Shown here piece by piece: positions 6,912-14,872 of a stretch of DNA of 15,776 nt (within the stretch, counting starts at the first letter, position 1; each line of letters opens with the position of its first letter). Both the position numbers and the translations under genes were made by a program. Source of the stretch: an uncultured Lachnospiraceae bacterium. Lineage in GTDB: Bacteria; Bacillota; Clostridia; Lachnospirales; Lachnospiraceae. The stretch covers positions 1 through 15,776 of the forward strand of contig CAJUIM010000089.1 in assembly GCA_910586275.1 (NCBI GenBank), written 5' to 3'. The notes beneath the pieces are model-generated. The model was not told the origin of the DNA and did not search any database. It saw only the letters and a program-made list of their open reading frames with translations.

Positions 6912-8630
6912 CTATTCCTGCAAAATCAGCGGCACCTTTATCTCGCTTACCGCCCCGCTGTCATTATAAATCCTGACGGCTGCTTTATTTCCGTATATAA
7001 TGTTCAGCCGTTCCTTCACGTTTCGTATCCCGATATTTTCCTCCGATTCCCCTGAGATTCTGTCATCATGGCCGATTGCCTCCAGCACTTCCGGACAGTA
7101 TCCGTCCCCATTGTCACGGATTTCCAGAATGACCATATTATTTTCCTGTTCATCCAATTGTGCCGACAGCAGCAGGCTGCTCCCTTCCTTTCTCCTTAAC
7201 CCGTATTTTACGCTGTTTTCCACGAAACTCTGCAGAATAAATGTAGGAATCAGCAGTTTTCTCAGTTTTTCATTGATGTCTTCCTGATAAAGATGAAAAT
7301 TCAGGAACCGCATTTTCTGAATTTCGATATAATCCCTGACATGCTTTAACTCCTCCTCCAATGTGACCAATTCCTGCGAATCATGGAACATATATCTGGA
7401 ATAATTGACAAGATGCAACGTCATTTTCTGGATTTTCGCATAATCCCGAATCTGGGCAAGGGAATAAATAATGTTCAGCGCATTCAGGTAAAAATGAGGG
7501 CTGATCTGCAGTTGCAGATACTGAAGCTCCGCCTTTTGCTTTTTTATCTGTATTTCGTAATTCTCAATCTTTAAGTTTTTGATTTCCTTGGACATATGAT
7601 TAAAAGCATCTTCTAAAATGCAGTATTCCTCTATCCGGGAATCACTCTGCATCCGAATGTCCAGATTGCCCTTTCCCAGAAGCTGCATATTGCCTGCCAT
7701 ATATCCGATGGGCTTGGCAATGAAATACTTAATGAAAGCAATGCTGATCGGGAAGAAAAGGAACACTGTCATCAGGAAAAACACCATAATGATATTGTCC
7801 ACCTTTTTTCCCTGCGCATAGACCACCTCCTTTTCGGTCAATGCCGCAATAAAAAAATTTCCTTCCTTTGACTCTTTGCCGCTCATAAGATAACCGGCGC
7901 CGCCGATATCTATAAACTTCCCGTTGTCCAAAGCCGATAAAGTGCCCGCAATATGGATCGTGGAATCAATTACGTTTCCGTCCGCATCAATCAGACACAA
8001 TTCCACGCCCTCCCCGGTCTGAAGATGTGACAGTTCGGAAAATATCTTTTCCGTGGACAGGGCAATGCCGAAAAAACTATTGCCTATTTTATAATACTTC
8101 ATTAAATATACATGCTCTCCCACAAAGTAAAAATCATACCCCCTGCGCAGTATTTCCGTCTGCGATGTCTGGCTCCTCATGACATTCAGGAAATCATTCT
8201 CCAATTCCTGCTTTTCCCGAAAGCTGCCGATATTGCCGGCACAGATACTGACCTCGTCTTCGGCTCCCGGATAATAGTAGATCAGTTCGCTTATGTCGCT
8301 GTGGAACCCGAGTATTTTCATCAATGCCCGGTGAATATTCTGCCGGGCAATAAAATAACGCAGATCCTTTTTTCCGCTTTCCACCCGTATCATATCCTGT
8401 GAATTTTCCAGAGAAAGGTACAGATACTTTTCAATTCCGTCCAAGGAAGCATCGATGGTATCCACATAAATTTCCAATGTATCCTGAAACCGTTCCGTTG
8501 TCTGAATCATCTGCGTCCTTCTGATCTGCATCTTAAACAGAAGGAATACCGCGACTATGACGAAGAACAGCATCATCCAGAAAAGCGTTATCCATTGAAT
8601 CAGTCCATGCTTCTTATCCGGCAGTTTCAT
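6912..8630 (-). CDS. YesM-type sensor histidine kinase
   Basis: A 572-residue membrane kinase. TM1 is at 12-34, followed by an extracytoplasmic sensor region of about 240 residues (35-277), TM2 at 278-302, a HAMP linker (about 303-355) and the HisKA_7TM/LytS-like kinase block. The phospho-acceptor is H379 in 'LQLQISPHFYLNALNIIYSL', where SPHFYLN replaces the common NPHFLYN. The ATP-binding domain has the N-box 'FVENSVKYGL' (N472), 'DNGDG' (506-510) and 'NIGIRNVKERLNIIYG'. It should sense an extracellular sugar or the loaded binding protein and phosphorylate the regulator encoded next. Its start has GAGG seven bases upstream, 34 bases after the second permease gene, so sensor and transporter are likely co-expressed. 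Confidence 0.95.
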   Translation of the reverse strand: MKLPDKKHGLIQWITLFWMMLFFVIVAVFLLFKMQIRRTQMIQTTERFQDTLEIYVDTIDASLDGIEKYLYLSLENSQDMIRVESGKKDLRYFIARQNIHRALMKILGFHSDISELIYYYPGAEDEVSICAGNIGSFREKQELENDFLNVMRSQTSQTEILRRGYDFYFVGEHVYLMKYYKIGNSFFGIALSTEKIFSELSHLQTGEGVELCLIDADGNVIDSTIHIAGTLSALDNGKFIDIGGAGYLMSGKESKEGNFFIAALTEKEVVYAQGKKVDNIIMVFFLMTVFLFFPISIAFIKYFIAKPIGYMAGNMQLLGKGNLDIRMQSDSRIEEYCILEDAFNHMSKEIKNLKIENYEIQIKKQKAELQYLQLQISPHFYLNALNIIYSLAQIRDYAKIQKMTLHLVNYSRYMFHDSQELVTLEEELKHVRDYIEIQKMRFLNFHLYQEDINEKLRKLLIPTFILQSFVENSVKYGLRRKEGSSLLLSAQLDEQENNMVILEIRDNGDGYCPEVLEAIGHDDRISGESEENIGIRNVKERLNIIYGNKAAVRIYNDSGAVSEIKVPLILQE

Positions 8631-8664
8631 TCATGTACCTCACTTTGTCACCTATTTTTTTCTG

Positions 8665-9540
8665 TCAGCCTTTTACCGCGCCCAGCGTCATGCCCTTTAC
8701 AAAATATTTCTGGAAAAAGGGATAGACGCACATCAGCGGCAATGCACCGGCCACCGCCACCGCCATCCTGACCGCGGTAGACGGCAAGGCATTCATATCC
8801 AGCCCGGCACCGCTGACCTTATCTAACTGCTGGGCATTCATCAGCATGTTATTCAGAAACACCTGCACCGTATTCAGCTTCTTATCCGTAACATAATATA
8901 AGCCATTGGACCAGTCATTCCAGTAAGCCATCCCCGACATCAGCCCTATTGTGGCCATAATCGGAAGGCTGACAGGAAGAACCACTTTCCATAAAGTAAC
9001 AAACTCACTGGCTCCGTCCACTCTGGCGCTTTCCAAAAGTTCTTTGGGGATATTGGTCATAAAATAACTCCGCATTATCATAATGCTGAATCCGTTTGCA
9101 ATCAAATTCGGCAGTATGTATGCCCAGATTGTATTTTTAATATGGAACGTCTGTGTCCACATCATATAGCCCGGCACCAATCCGCCGGAAAAAAGCATGG
9201 TAAAAAAAACAATGAAATTAAAAAATTTCCTTCCCGGAAGTTCCTTTATGGACAGCGGATAGGCAATCAATGTGGTCACGGCAATCGATACCGCCGTTCC
9301 CACCGCAGTCACCAATATGGACAGCCCATATGCCTTGTATATCGTAGGGCTTGCAAACAAATATTCATATGCCGCCAGACTGAATTCCTTGGGGAAAAAA
9401 GAGTACCCCTCCGTAAGCAGGCTGGATTCCGAGGATAAAGAAACTACAATAAGCAAAATAAAAGGCAATAAACACAAAACGCATAAGATTATCATAAAGG
9501 TATGCAGGAAAATTGTATATCCTTTTTTATTTTCAACCAT
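8665..9540 (-). CDS. YtcP/LplC-type ABC sugar permease
   Basis: A 291-residue inner-membrane permease with about six transmembrane helices. The cytoplasmic EAA loop is present as 'ELLESARVDGASEFVTLWKVVLPVSLPIMATIG', the coupling site for the ATPase, and the C-terminus 'FFQKYFVKGMTLGAVKG' is typical of the LplC/YtcP branch. It pairs with the permease encoded just upstream, as in importers of oligosaccharides or glycan fragments. The true start is ATG 9540, six bases after AAGGAG, and not the TTG at 9558 that overlaps the previous stop; the gap to the previous gene is then 14 bases. No ATPase gene is in the operon, so a shared MsmX-like ATPase encoded elsewhere is expected. Confidence 0.95.
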   Translation of the reverse strand: MVENKKGYTIFLHTFMIILCVLCLLPFILLIVVSLSSESSLLTEGYSFFPKEFSLAAYEYLFASPTIYKAYGLSILVTAVGTAVSIAVTTLIAYPLSIKELPGRKFFNFIVFFTMLFSGGLVPGYMMWTQTFHIKNTIWAYILPNLIANGFSIMIMRSYFMTNIPKELLESARVDGASEFVTLWKVVLPVSLPIMATIGLMSGMAYWNDWSNGLYYVTDKKLNTVQVFLNNMLMNAQQLDKVSGAGLDMNALPSTAVRMAVAVAGALPLMCVYPFFQKYFVKGMTLGAVKG

Positions 9541-9554
9541 ATCATTCTCCTTAT

Positions 9555-10487
9555 TCAAAACATTGCATTTTCTTCGCTGGCTTTCCTTACCAACAGGTTG
9601 CTCAGCAGCACAAGGACAAACCCTACAAGGGACTGATAGAAACCGGCCGCTGCCGACATGCCGATATTATTGTTCTTCGTCAGTCCGTAAAATACATAGG
9701 TATCAATCGTCTGCGTAACCGGGAACAGGCTTCCCGACTGCATCGGCACTTGGTAAAAAAGCCCGAAATCGGAATAGAAAATTTTTCCTATAGCCAAAAT
9801 AAACAAAGTAATGATCGTTGATTTCAGGCAGGGCATGGTAATCTGCACGAACCTCTGCCATCTGGTAGCCCCGTCCAGCGCTGCAGCCTCATAAAGTCCC
9901 GGGTCAATTCCCGCAATGCTTGCCAAATATATGATACAGCTATATCCCACGGATTTCCAGAGACTCACAAAAGTAAGGATAAAGGGCCAGTACTTTGTCT
10001 CCCTATAAAACTGAACGGGCTGCAGCCCCAGCGGAATCAGGATATGATTGTTGATGAATCCCGTATCCCCTGCCAGAAAGGCATTTGCCAGAAAGGCCAC
10101 TACCACAATGGATACAATATAGGGAAGCAATATCACTGTCTGATAAACTTTCTTTGTCACATCCCTCTTCACTTCGTTCAGGAAATTGGCCACCACAATT
10201 GCCAGGAAATTGCCCAATAAGATAAACACGATATTATACAGAAGAGTGTTCCTTGTAATAATCCATGCATCCTTCGTCTGAAATAGAAATTTGAAATTGT
10301 CCAGCCCGCACTTAGGGCTTTTATATATTCCCGAAGCCACCTGATATTTCTCGAAAGCAAGAATCAGGCCTGTCATAGGTATGTAATTATTGATGAATAA
10401 ATAAATAAGGCCGGGAAGCATCATAATGTAAAACGGCCAGTATCTCTTTATTTTCTGCATCAGATTCTTCGTTTTTGTATTGTTCAC
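9555..10487 (-). CDS. LplB-type ABC sugar permease
   Basis: A 310-residue permease of the LplB/YtcO branch. A hydrophobic segment starts near residue 17 ('WPFYIMMLPGLIYLFINNYI') and is followed by the usual 'IPMTGLILAFEKY'. The EAA loop reads 'GLYEAAALDGATRWQRFVQITMPCL'. About six helices are apparent. It forms the heterodimeric channel with the next gene's product. The start is a GTG at 10487, five bases after TAGGGGG; no ATG nearby fits better. The 105-base gap from the binding-protein gene contains a stem-loop, so this gene may be transcribed at lower level than the binding protein. Confidence 0.95.
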   Translation of the reverse strand: MNNTKTKNLMQKIKRYWPFYIMMLPGLIYLFINNYIPMTGLILAFEKYQVASGIYKSPKCGLDNFKFLFQTKDAWIITRNTLLYNIVFILLGNFLAIVVANFLNEVKRDVTKKVYQTVILLPYIVSIVVVAFLANAFLAGDTGFINNHILIPLGLQPVQFYRETKYWPFILTFVSLWKSVGYSCIIYLASIAGIDPGLYEAAALDGATRWQRFVQITMPCLKSTIITLFILAIGKIFYSDFGLFYQVPMQSGSLFPVTQTIDTYVFYGLTKNNNIGMSAAAGFYQSLVGFVLVLLSNLLVRKASEENAMF

Positions 10488-10554
10488 GGCTACCCCCTAT
10501 CCCGGAACATGCAGGAAAATGCATTCCGCCATCCGCAGGCTCCGGCAATTGCAG

Positions 10555-10584
10555 TCAATGGCAGGGAAGAAATCCTGCCATTGA
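10555..10584 (-). promoter_or_regulatory. intra-operon stem-loop between binding protein and permeases
   Basis: TCAATGGCAGG and CCTGCCATTGA form a perfect 11-bp stem with an 8-base loop, 8 bases past the binding-protein stop. No T-run follows on the minus strand, so it is more likely an RNA-stabilising or partial-attenuation element than a full terminator. Such hairpins commonly let the binding protein be made in excess of its permeases. Confidence 0.6.
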
Positions 10585-10592
10585 CCGAAAAA

Positions 10593-12131
10593 TTATTGAT
10601 TCGAAAGAAATTCATCATACTGTTTCTGTTTCTCTGCTATGACTGTGTCAATCCCGGCTTCTTTCAAGGCCTTGTTCAGATCCGCAATAGCGGAATCCAC
10701 ATCCACAGTCCCGTTTTCTTCTACGGAGTTGCAATACTGCTGGACAACATTGGTGCACGCCGTCACCTCATTTGCCACATTGGAAGAATCGAAGATAAAT
10801 CCGTAGGCAGGGGAAGCCTTTGCGCTTTCATTATATTCCGTCATCTTCTCTCCGTAATTCTCAATATCTCCCACCCATTCGCCGGCCAGCCAGCCGTTGG
10901 GCATTACCCATCCGATATTGGGATAATAAGTACTGTTGGCAAAATCCACTCCGTCCGGATAAGTATATTTCCCGTCTTCCGTCACCTGATAATGAACGCC
11001 TTCAATTCCGTTGCAGATCAGATCTTCCACTTCCGCATCCGAGTACAAAAGGTTAAGGAATTTCATGGCGGATACTTGCTTTTTGGAAGTCGACATAATT
11101 CTCCAGAGGAAAGTCGTCACATTGGAAGTTGTCCGGTATGTCTCCGCCAACGGCACGATTTCCAGATTTACGCCTGTAGAGGGCGTATATTCCTCCGCAA
11201 TCAATTCATGCTGATTGAGAATGCACCCGAAACTCATTTTTTCCGGCACCAAGCTCCAATAATTTTCCGTCAGGACGGCCGAATCCGCATTCAGATATCC
11301 TTTCTGGCTGAAATCATGGAGTGTGGTCACCAATTCCCTATATTTTTCCGTTTCATACAGATTCACTACCTTGTCAGATGCACCGTCAAACATAACCACC
11401 CCAAGATTGTCCCCTAATGTATCCCAGTCATGATAGCTTGACGACAGACAGCCGCTGCTGCTGCCGGTATATAACGGAGTAGACATATCGGGATATGCTT
11501 CCACCACCTTGGCAAGAATCCCATCCAGATCTTCCAGCTTTTTCACCGATGCCATGTCCAGCCCCAGTTCATTGGCAATGTCCCCGTTATATACCAATAA
11601 GGGCGTGCTGGCATATTCATGCAGGTTCGGAAGCCCATACAGACACCCACGGTATTTTCCGGCTTCCAGGTTATCCCCCAATACTGCCTTAATATCCTGC
11701 CCGTATTCTTCCACCAAATCCGTCATATCGGCAAAAGCCCCGGAATTCATGGCATCCGTCACAAGCGGCGTGACAATCAGGTCAATATCCTCGCTGCCGG
11801 AAAGAAGCATCGTCTGCTGAGACATATACTGTCCTCCCTCCATGGCATTCAGCTTCACCCGTACGCCTATTTTTTCCTCGCTTATTTTGTTCACTGCCTC
11901 TTCCACCATTGCCGTATCGTCAATGCTGTTGAAAGAAAAGTAGGTTACATTGATTGTCTCCACCTCACCGGCCGGCTCCTCTGCCGTCTGACTGCCGGAG
12001 TCTGCCGTCCCGGAATCTGCCGCCTCGGAACCTGCCGACCCGGAATCTGCCGACCCGGAATCTCCGCATCCGGCTAACGCTGCGGCCGTCATCGCCATGC
12101 ACAGCAGCATACTGATCCATTTCTTTTTCAT
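10593..12131 (-). CDS. solute-binding lipoprotein of the sugar ABC importer
   Basis: A 512-residue family-1-like extracellular binding protein. The signal peptide ends in the lipobox L19-A20-G21-C22, so it is anchored to the membrane by a lipid on C22. A Ser/Gly/Ala/Asp/Thr-rich linker (about 23-55) follows, then the binding lobes from about residue 58 ('INVTYFSFNSIDD'). The C-terminal quarter ('SPAYGFIFDSSNV' to 'AGIDTVIAEKQKQYDEF') fits the DUF3502 end seen in LplA/YtcQ-type proteins, which favours an oligosaccharide or glycan fragment over a single sugar; the ligand is not known. AAAGGAG lies six bases before the ATG. It is first in the operon with the LplB- and YtcP-type permeases, kinase and regulator. 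Confidence 0.93.
   Translation of the reverse strand: MKKKWISMLLCMAMTAAALAGCGDSGSADSGSAGSEAADSGTADSGSQTAEEPAGEVETINVTYFSFNSIDDTAMVEEAVNKISEEKIGVRVKLNAMEGGQYMSQQTMLLSGSEDIDLIVTPLVTDAMNSGAFADMTDLVEEYGQDIKAVLGDNLEAGKYRGCLYGLPNLHEYASTPLLVYNGDIANELGLDMASVKKLEDLDGILAKVVEAYPDMSTPLYTGSSSGCLSSSYHDWDTLGDNLGVVMFDGASDKVVNLYETEKYRELVTTLHDFSQKGYLNADSAVLTENYWSLVPEKMSFGCILNQHELIAEEYTPSTGVNLEIVPLAETYRTTSNVTTFLWRIMSTSKKQVSAMKFLNLLYSDAEVEDLICNGIEGVHYQVTEDGKYTYPDGVDFANSTYYPNIGWVMPNGWLAGEWVGDIENYGEKMTEYNESAKASPAYGFIFDSSNVANEVTACTNVVQQYCNSVEENGTVDVDSAIADLNKALKEAGIDTVIAEKQKQYDEFLSNQ
12001..12060 (-). repeat. 15-bp tandem repeat in the lipoprotein linker
   Basis: Four consecutive 15-base units of the form (t/c)ctgccg(t/c/a)c(c/t)cggaa encode Ser/Gly/Ala/Asp/Thr-rich pentads just after the lipidated cysteine. 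The copies differ by one to three bases. The repeat makes a flexible tether, and its length could change by slippage in steps of five residues. Confidence 0.8.
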
Positions 12132-12167
12132 AATTTTCTCCTTTCGTCATGTCACTTTTATGAAGAA

Positions 12168-12222
12168 AGTATACGATATCCGCCTATTCTTATGTATAAC
12201 AAAAAAGAGGTCTTAATGGTAA
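12168..12222 (-). promoter_or_regulatory. candidate promoters of the importer operon
   Basis: Two readings are possible on the minus strand. One is a -10 TATACT at 12168-12173 without a consensus -35, which would fit activation by the AraC-type regulator and gives a leader of about 30 bases. The other is TTACCA (12217-12222), an 18-base spacer and TATACA (12193-12198). Neither is strong alone. Confidence 0.35.
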
Positions 12223-12246
12223 TTTCCAGACATAATTGTTTGTTCC

Positions 12247-12260
12247 TGTGTCCGGATACA
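12247..12260. promoter_or_regulatory. operator-like palindrome upstream of the importer operon
   Basis: TGTGTCCGGATACA is symmetric at 12 of 14 positions (TGTnTCCGGAnACA). It lies about 75 bases upstream of the -10 candidate of the binding-protein gene, just beyond the deacylase terminator. It partly resembles a catabolite-responsive element but departs from that consensus at two central positions. Confidence 0.25.
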
Positions 12261-12267
12261 TACCAAA

Positions 12268-12306
12268 AACCGGAACGGAAACTCTCTGAAAGTTTCCGTT
12301 CCGGTT
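12268..12306 (-). terminator. terminator of the YbaK-type deacylase gene
   Basis: AACCGGAACGGAAACT and AGTTTCCGTTCCGGTT form a perfect 16-bp stem with a 7-base loop. On the minus strand the stem runs into five T (complement of A12265-12269), as expected for a factor-independent terminator of leftward transcription. It lies about 90 bases past the deacylase stop codon and insulates the importer operon. Confidence 0.85.
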
Positions 12307-12393
12307 CCTGCTGCCCTAGTACATCGTTGCGCAAATAACTACACCAATCACTTGCCTGCTTTCGCAATATGGGGGGAATCCAGACGATGCCGG

Positions 12394-12864
12394 TCACTCA
12401 TATTCTTTGCAGACATCCACCCATCCCCTATGTCCGGAATGCTCCTCCAATTCCGGGATCGTCAGTTCTATGGCACTGTTGGAACTGCCGCAGGCAGGAA
12501 ACACCGTATCAAAACGTTTCAGCGATATATCCAAATAAACGTCCACGCCGCCGTTCACCGCAAACGGGCATACCCCTCCCACGGCATGCCCTACCAGACT
12601 CTCCGCCTCTTTTGGCGAAAGCATTTTGGCTTTCGTGCCGAACTGCTCTTTATACTTGTGGTTGTCAATTCTGGCATCCCCAGCGGCAACCACCAAAACC
12701 CCATGTCCGTCCACCATAAAAGAAAGCGTCTTCGCTATCCGCTGCGGCTCACAATGCAGCGCGGCGGCAGCCAGCTCCACCGTAGCGCTGGACATATCAA
12801 ACTCCTGTATCCTCTCTTCCATCCCATATTTTCCGAAATATGCTTTTACCCTTTCTATCGACAT
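12394..12864 (-). CDS. YbaK/ProX-family aminoacyl-tRNA deacylase
   Basis: A 156-residue single-domain protein of the YbaK/aminoacyl-tRNA-editing fold. Recognisable blocks are 'AKTLSFMVDG' with conserved K45, 'GVLVVAAGDARIDNHKYKEQFG', 'VGHAVGGVCPFAV' and 'FPACGSSNSAIELTIPEL'. Relatives hydrolyse wrongly charged tRNA (for example Ala- or Cys-tRNA(Pro)) in the cytoplasm. Which tRNA this one edits cannot be told, though the GGVCPFA/ACGSSNSA form is typical of the stand-alone ProX/YbaK-like branch. Its start has AAGGA about 8 bases upstream. It stands alone between the malQ terminator and its own terminator, so it is probably a separate transcript; no clear promoter was found in the 70-base leader. 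Confidence 0.9.
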   Translation of the reverse strand: MSIERVKAYFGKYGMEERIQEFDMSSATVELAAAALHCEPQRIAKTLSFMVDGHGVLVVAAGDARIDNHKYKEQFGTKAKMLSPKEAESLVGHAVGGVCPFAVNGGVDVYLDISLKRFDTVFPACGSSNSAIELTIPELEEHSGHRGWVDVCKEYE

Positions 12865-12934
12865 TTCTATCCTTCCTTCTCTCAGAGCATGCTTTAAAAT
12901 TTCTTCCCGAAAAGCAGCGCATAGGGGCTTATAA

Positions 12935-12966
12935 AAGGCACTCCTGCCAAACAGCAGGAATGCCTT
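12935..12966 (-). terminator. terminator of malQ
   Basis: AAGGCA-C-TCCTGC and GCAGGA-A-TGCCTT form a 13-bp stem with loop CAAACA. The middle mismatch becomes a G-U pair in minus-strand RNA, and the stem then runs into TTTT (complement of A12933-12936). Both facts point to termination of leftward transcription coming from malQ, before the deacylase gene. Confidence 0.75.
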
Positions 12967-12999
12967 GATTGTCTATTACGGAGCAAACAATGCCATGTG

Positions 13000-13106
13000 T
13001 TATACTTTCCTTCTCATGGGCACATAAACCGTATGTAATCCGACAGAGAAGATAGATCTTCTCCCTGCCCGTGCCCCGATGCGGACAGCCTTCGCCGCAT
13101 CTTCTC
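13000..13106 (-). other. structured spacer after malQ, possible dispersed repeat or RNA
   Basis: This stretch holds a hairpin GATGCGG/CCGCATC (13078-13084 with 13095-13101), a hairpin GAGAAGAT/ATCTTCTC (13046-13053 with 13056-13063), a third ATCTTCTC at 13099-13106 that could pair instead, and an outer GGGCAC/GTGCCC pair (13018-13023 with 13071-13076). On the minus strand a 41-codon frame (13125 to 13000, starting MHTDAEREDAAKAV and ending VYVPMRRKV) is open, but it has no ribosome binding site. All three minus frames look protein-like here, which is more typical of a repeated non-coding element than of a gene. Confidence 0.35.
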
Positions 13107-13150
13107 TTTCCGCGTCTGTGTGCATAGACAAAAATATGCTGTCAGACCGC

Positions 13151-14653
13151 TTACTGCCAATTCATGCGCCCGTAACATTTAGTCACCGCCAGGATTTCTT
13201 TCTGCAGCTTATCGTCCAGTTCCTTTTCTTTCAGTCTCCAACGCCAATTTATCCCCAAAGTGGAAGGCTTATTCGTCCGGCTGCTGTTGTCAAACCCAAG
13301 ATAATCCTGAATGGGGATAATGCATGCCTTTGCAACACTGCGCATTACCAATGCAATCAGAGACTTATAAAGTTCTTTCTCCGGCGTATGCTGATCACAC
13401 AGATAGTCACGCACCATCCGCCGTTCCTCCGGCAGAATATTCCGATACCATCCCACAATCGTCTCGTTATCATGAGTTCCCGTATAGGCAACGCTGTTTT
13501 CCGTATAATTATGGGGGAAATAATCACTGGCCGAACCGGAATCCCTGGAATCGAATGCGAATTCCAGAACCTTCATCCCCGGAAAGCCGCTGTCGCTGAC
13601 CAGCCGGCGGACAGAATCCGTCATATATCCCAAATCTTCGGCAATGACCTCATGCCTGCCGAGCCGCCGCTCCATGCAGCGGAACAAATCGATTCCCGGG
13701 CCTTTTTCCCAATGTCCGTTCACGGCAGTCTTTTCCCCGAAAGGAATGGAATAATATTCGTCAAATCCGCGGAAATGGTCAATGCGAACCACATCGTACA
13801 TCTGGAAAGAATACCACATACGGGTAATCCACCAGTCATACCCTGTCAGCCTATGGTATTCCCAGCGGTACAGCGGATTTCCCCATAACTGCCCATCCTC
13901 CGAAAAACCGTCCGGCGGGCAGCCTGCCACCGCCGTGGGCACATTGTTCCCGTCCAGCTGGAACAGTTCCGGATGCGCCCATGTGTCCGCACTGTCCATG
14001 GCCACATAAATAGGGATGTCCCCCACGATCCGAATCCCCTTCCCGTTGGCATATTCCCTCAGTTCTCTCCACTGACTGAAAAATTTAAACTGCAGATATT
14101 GCTGAAATTCAATGTCAAAATACAGTTCCCTGCGGTAATAATCCATGGCATTTCCCCAACGCAGACGGATATCCTCCGCCCACTCCGTCCATGGCTTCCC
14201 TTCAAACCGTTCCTTCACCGCCATAAATAAAGCGTAATCCGACAGCCACCATCTGTTTTCATCCACAAAATGCAGATAATCCGCATTCTTGCTTATGTCA
14301 CTTCTCTCATAGGCTTTCCGCAGAAGCGGATAACGGTTCTTATACAGCTTTTCGTAATCAATATCATCTGCCTCACTGCCGAAATCCACCTGATCGCATT
14401 CCTCTTCCGTCAGGACACCTTCCTCCACTAATGCCTCCAGACTGATGAAATAAGGGTTCCCCGCATATGTGGAAAAAGACTGGTAGGGAGAATCCCCATA
14501 GCTTGTAGGGCCAAGCGGCAATATCTGCCAATAAGTCTGCCCCGCCTCCTTCAGCCAGTCCACAAAGTCGTACGCGCTTTGGGAAAAACACCCGATTCCA
14601 TAGTTTGACGGCAGGCTGGCGATAGGAAGTAAAATGCCCGCTGCTCTGTTCAT
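13151..14653 (-). CDS. malQ: 4-alpha-glucanotransferase (amylomaltase, GH77)
   Basis: A 500-residue cytoplasmic enzyme, the usual length for bacterial GH77. It moves alpha-1,4-glucan chains between maltodextrins, releasing glucose, in maltose and glycogen metabolism. The N-terminus 'GILLPIASLPSNYGIGCFS' and the 'GDIPIYVAMDSADTWAHPELF' block are family hallmarks. The three catalytic acids are present: D292 in 'RIDHFRGF', E339 in 'VIAEDLG' and D395 in 'TGTHDNET', spaced as in Thermus amylomaltase. ATG 14653 is chosen because AGGAGG lies nine bases upstream and the protein begins MNRAAGILLP; an ATG 12 codons earlier lacks such a site. It is alone between its own promoter and terminator, with no other maltose gene beside it. 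Confidence 0.97.
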   Translation of the reverse strand: MNRAAGILLPIASLPSNYGIGCFSQSAYDFVDWLKEAGQTYWQILPLGPTSYGDSPYQSFSTYAGNPYFISLEALVEEGVLTEEECDQVDFGSEADDIDYEKLYKNRYPLLRKAYERSDISKNADYLHFVDENRWWLSDYALFMAVKERFEGKPWTEWAEDIRLRWGNAMDYYRRELYFDIEFQQYLQFKFFSQWRELREYANGKGIRIVGDIPIYVAMDSADTWAHPELFQLDGNNVPTAVAGCPPDGFSEDGQLWGNPLYRWEYHRLTGYDWWITRMWYSFQMYDVVRIDHFRGFDEYYSIPFGEKTAVNGHWEKGPGIDLFRCMERRLGRHEVIAEDLGYMTDSVRRLVSDSGFPGMKVLEFAFDSRDSGSASDYFPHNYTENSVAYTGTHDNETIVGWYRNILPEERRMVRDYLCDQHTPEKELYKSLIALVMRSVAKACIIPIQDYLGFDNSSRTNKPSTLGINWRWRLKEKELDDKLQKEILAVTKCYGRMNWQ

Positions 14654-14685
14654 ATCTTTCTGCCTCCTGTTCCGGTTCTGCATCC

Positions 14686-14699
14686 GCACCGGCCGGTGC
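14686..14699. repeat. 14-bp perfect palindrome in the malQ leader
   Basis: GCACCGGCCGGTGC is fully self-complementary and sits about 30 bases upstream of the malQ ATG, roughly 15 bases before its ribosome binding site. In RNA it could form a 5-bp hairpin with a GGCC loop; in DNA it could be an operator downstream of the promoter. Confidence 0.4.
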
Positions 14700-14769
14700 C
14701 TGAATGCATCATATATTTATTTAATCTGCGCCGTTTTTATGCCATTGCCACACTCTTTTGCGCAATTTA

Positions 14770-14798
14770 ACTATAATTCATTTATCAGGAATTTTCAA
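14770..14798 (-). promoter_or_regulatory. housekeeping promoter of malQ
   Basis: On the minus strand TTGAAA (14793-14798), a 17-base spacer and TATAGT (14770-14775) give a near-consensus sigma-A promoter. The predicted start near 14763 leaves about 110 bases of leader before the malQ ATG, which includes the GCACCGGCCGGTGC palindrome. Confidence 0.65.
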
Positions 14799-14872
14799 TC
14801 AGAAAGTTGCAGTTTGCAGTTCTTTTCATTCGGACAGCAGCCTGCCGGACGGAATGACAGCGTATTTCAGGC

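Noticed and set aside
6912..8630. Altered kinase motif SPHFYLN as a sign of an inactive sensor
   Set aside because: The phospho-acceptor His, the N-box and both glycine boxes are intact, and variants at the LY/YL positions occur in active relatives.
10178..10360. 60-codon minus-strand frame inside the LplB-type permease gene
   Set aside because: Out-of-frame overlap with a conserved permease; no independent signal.
10509..11417. 302-codon plus-strand frame opposite the binding-protein gene
   Set aside because: Antisense shadow of a well-supported lipoprotein gene; no ribosome binding site or domain.
14772..14777. Plus-strand TATAAT as the permease promoter
   Set aside because: The only -35-like box (TTGCCA) is 21 bases away, and the same bases form the -10 of the much better malQ promoter on the other strand.
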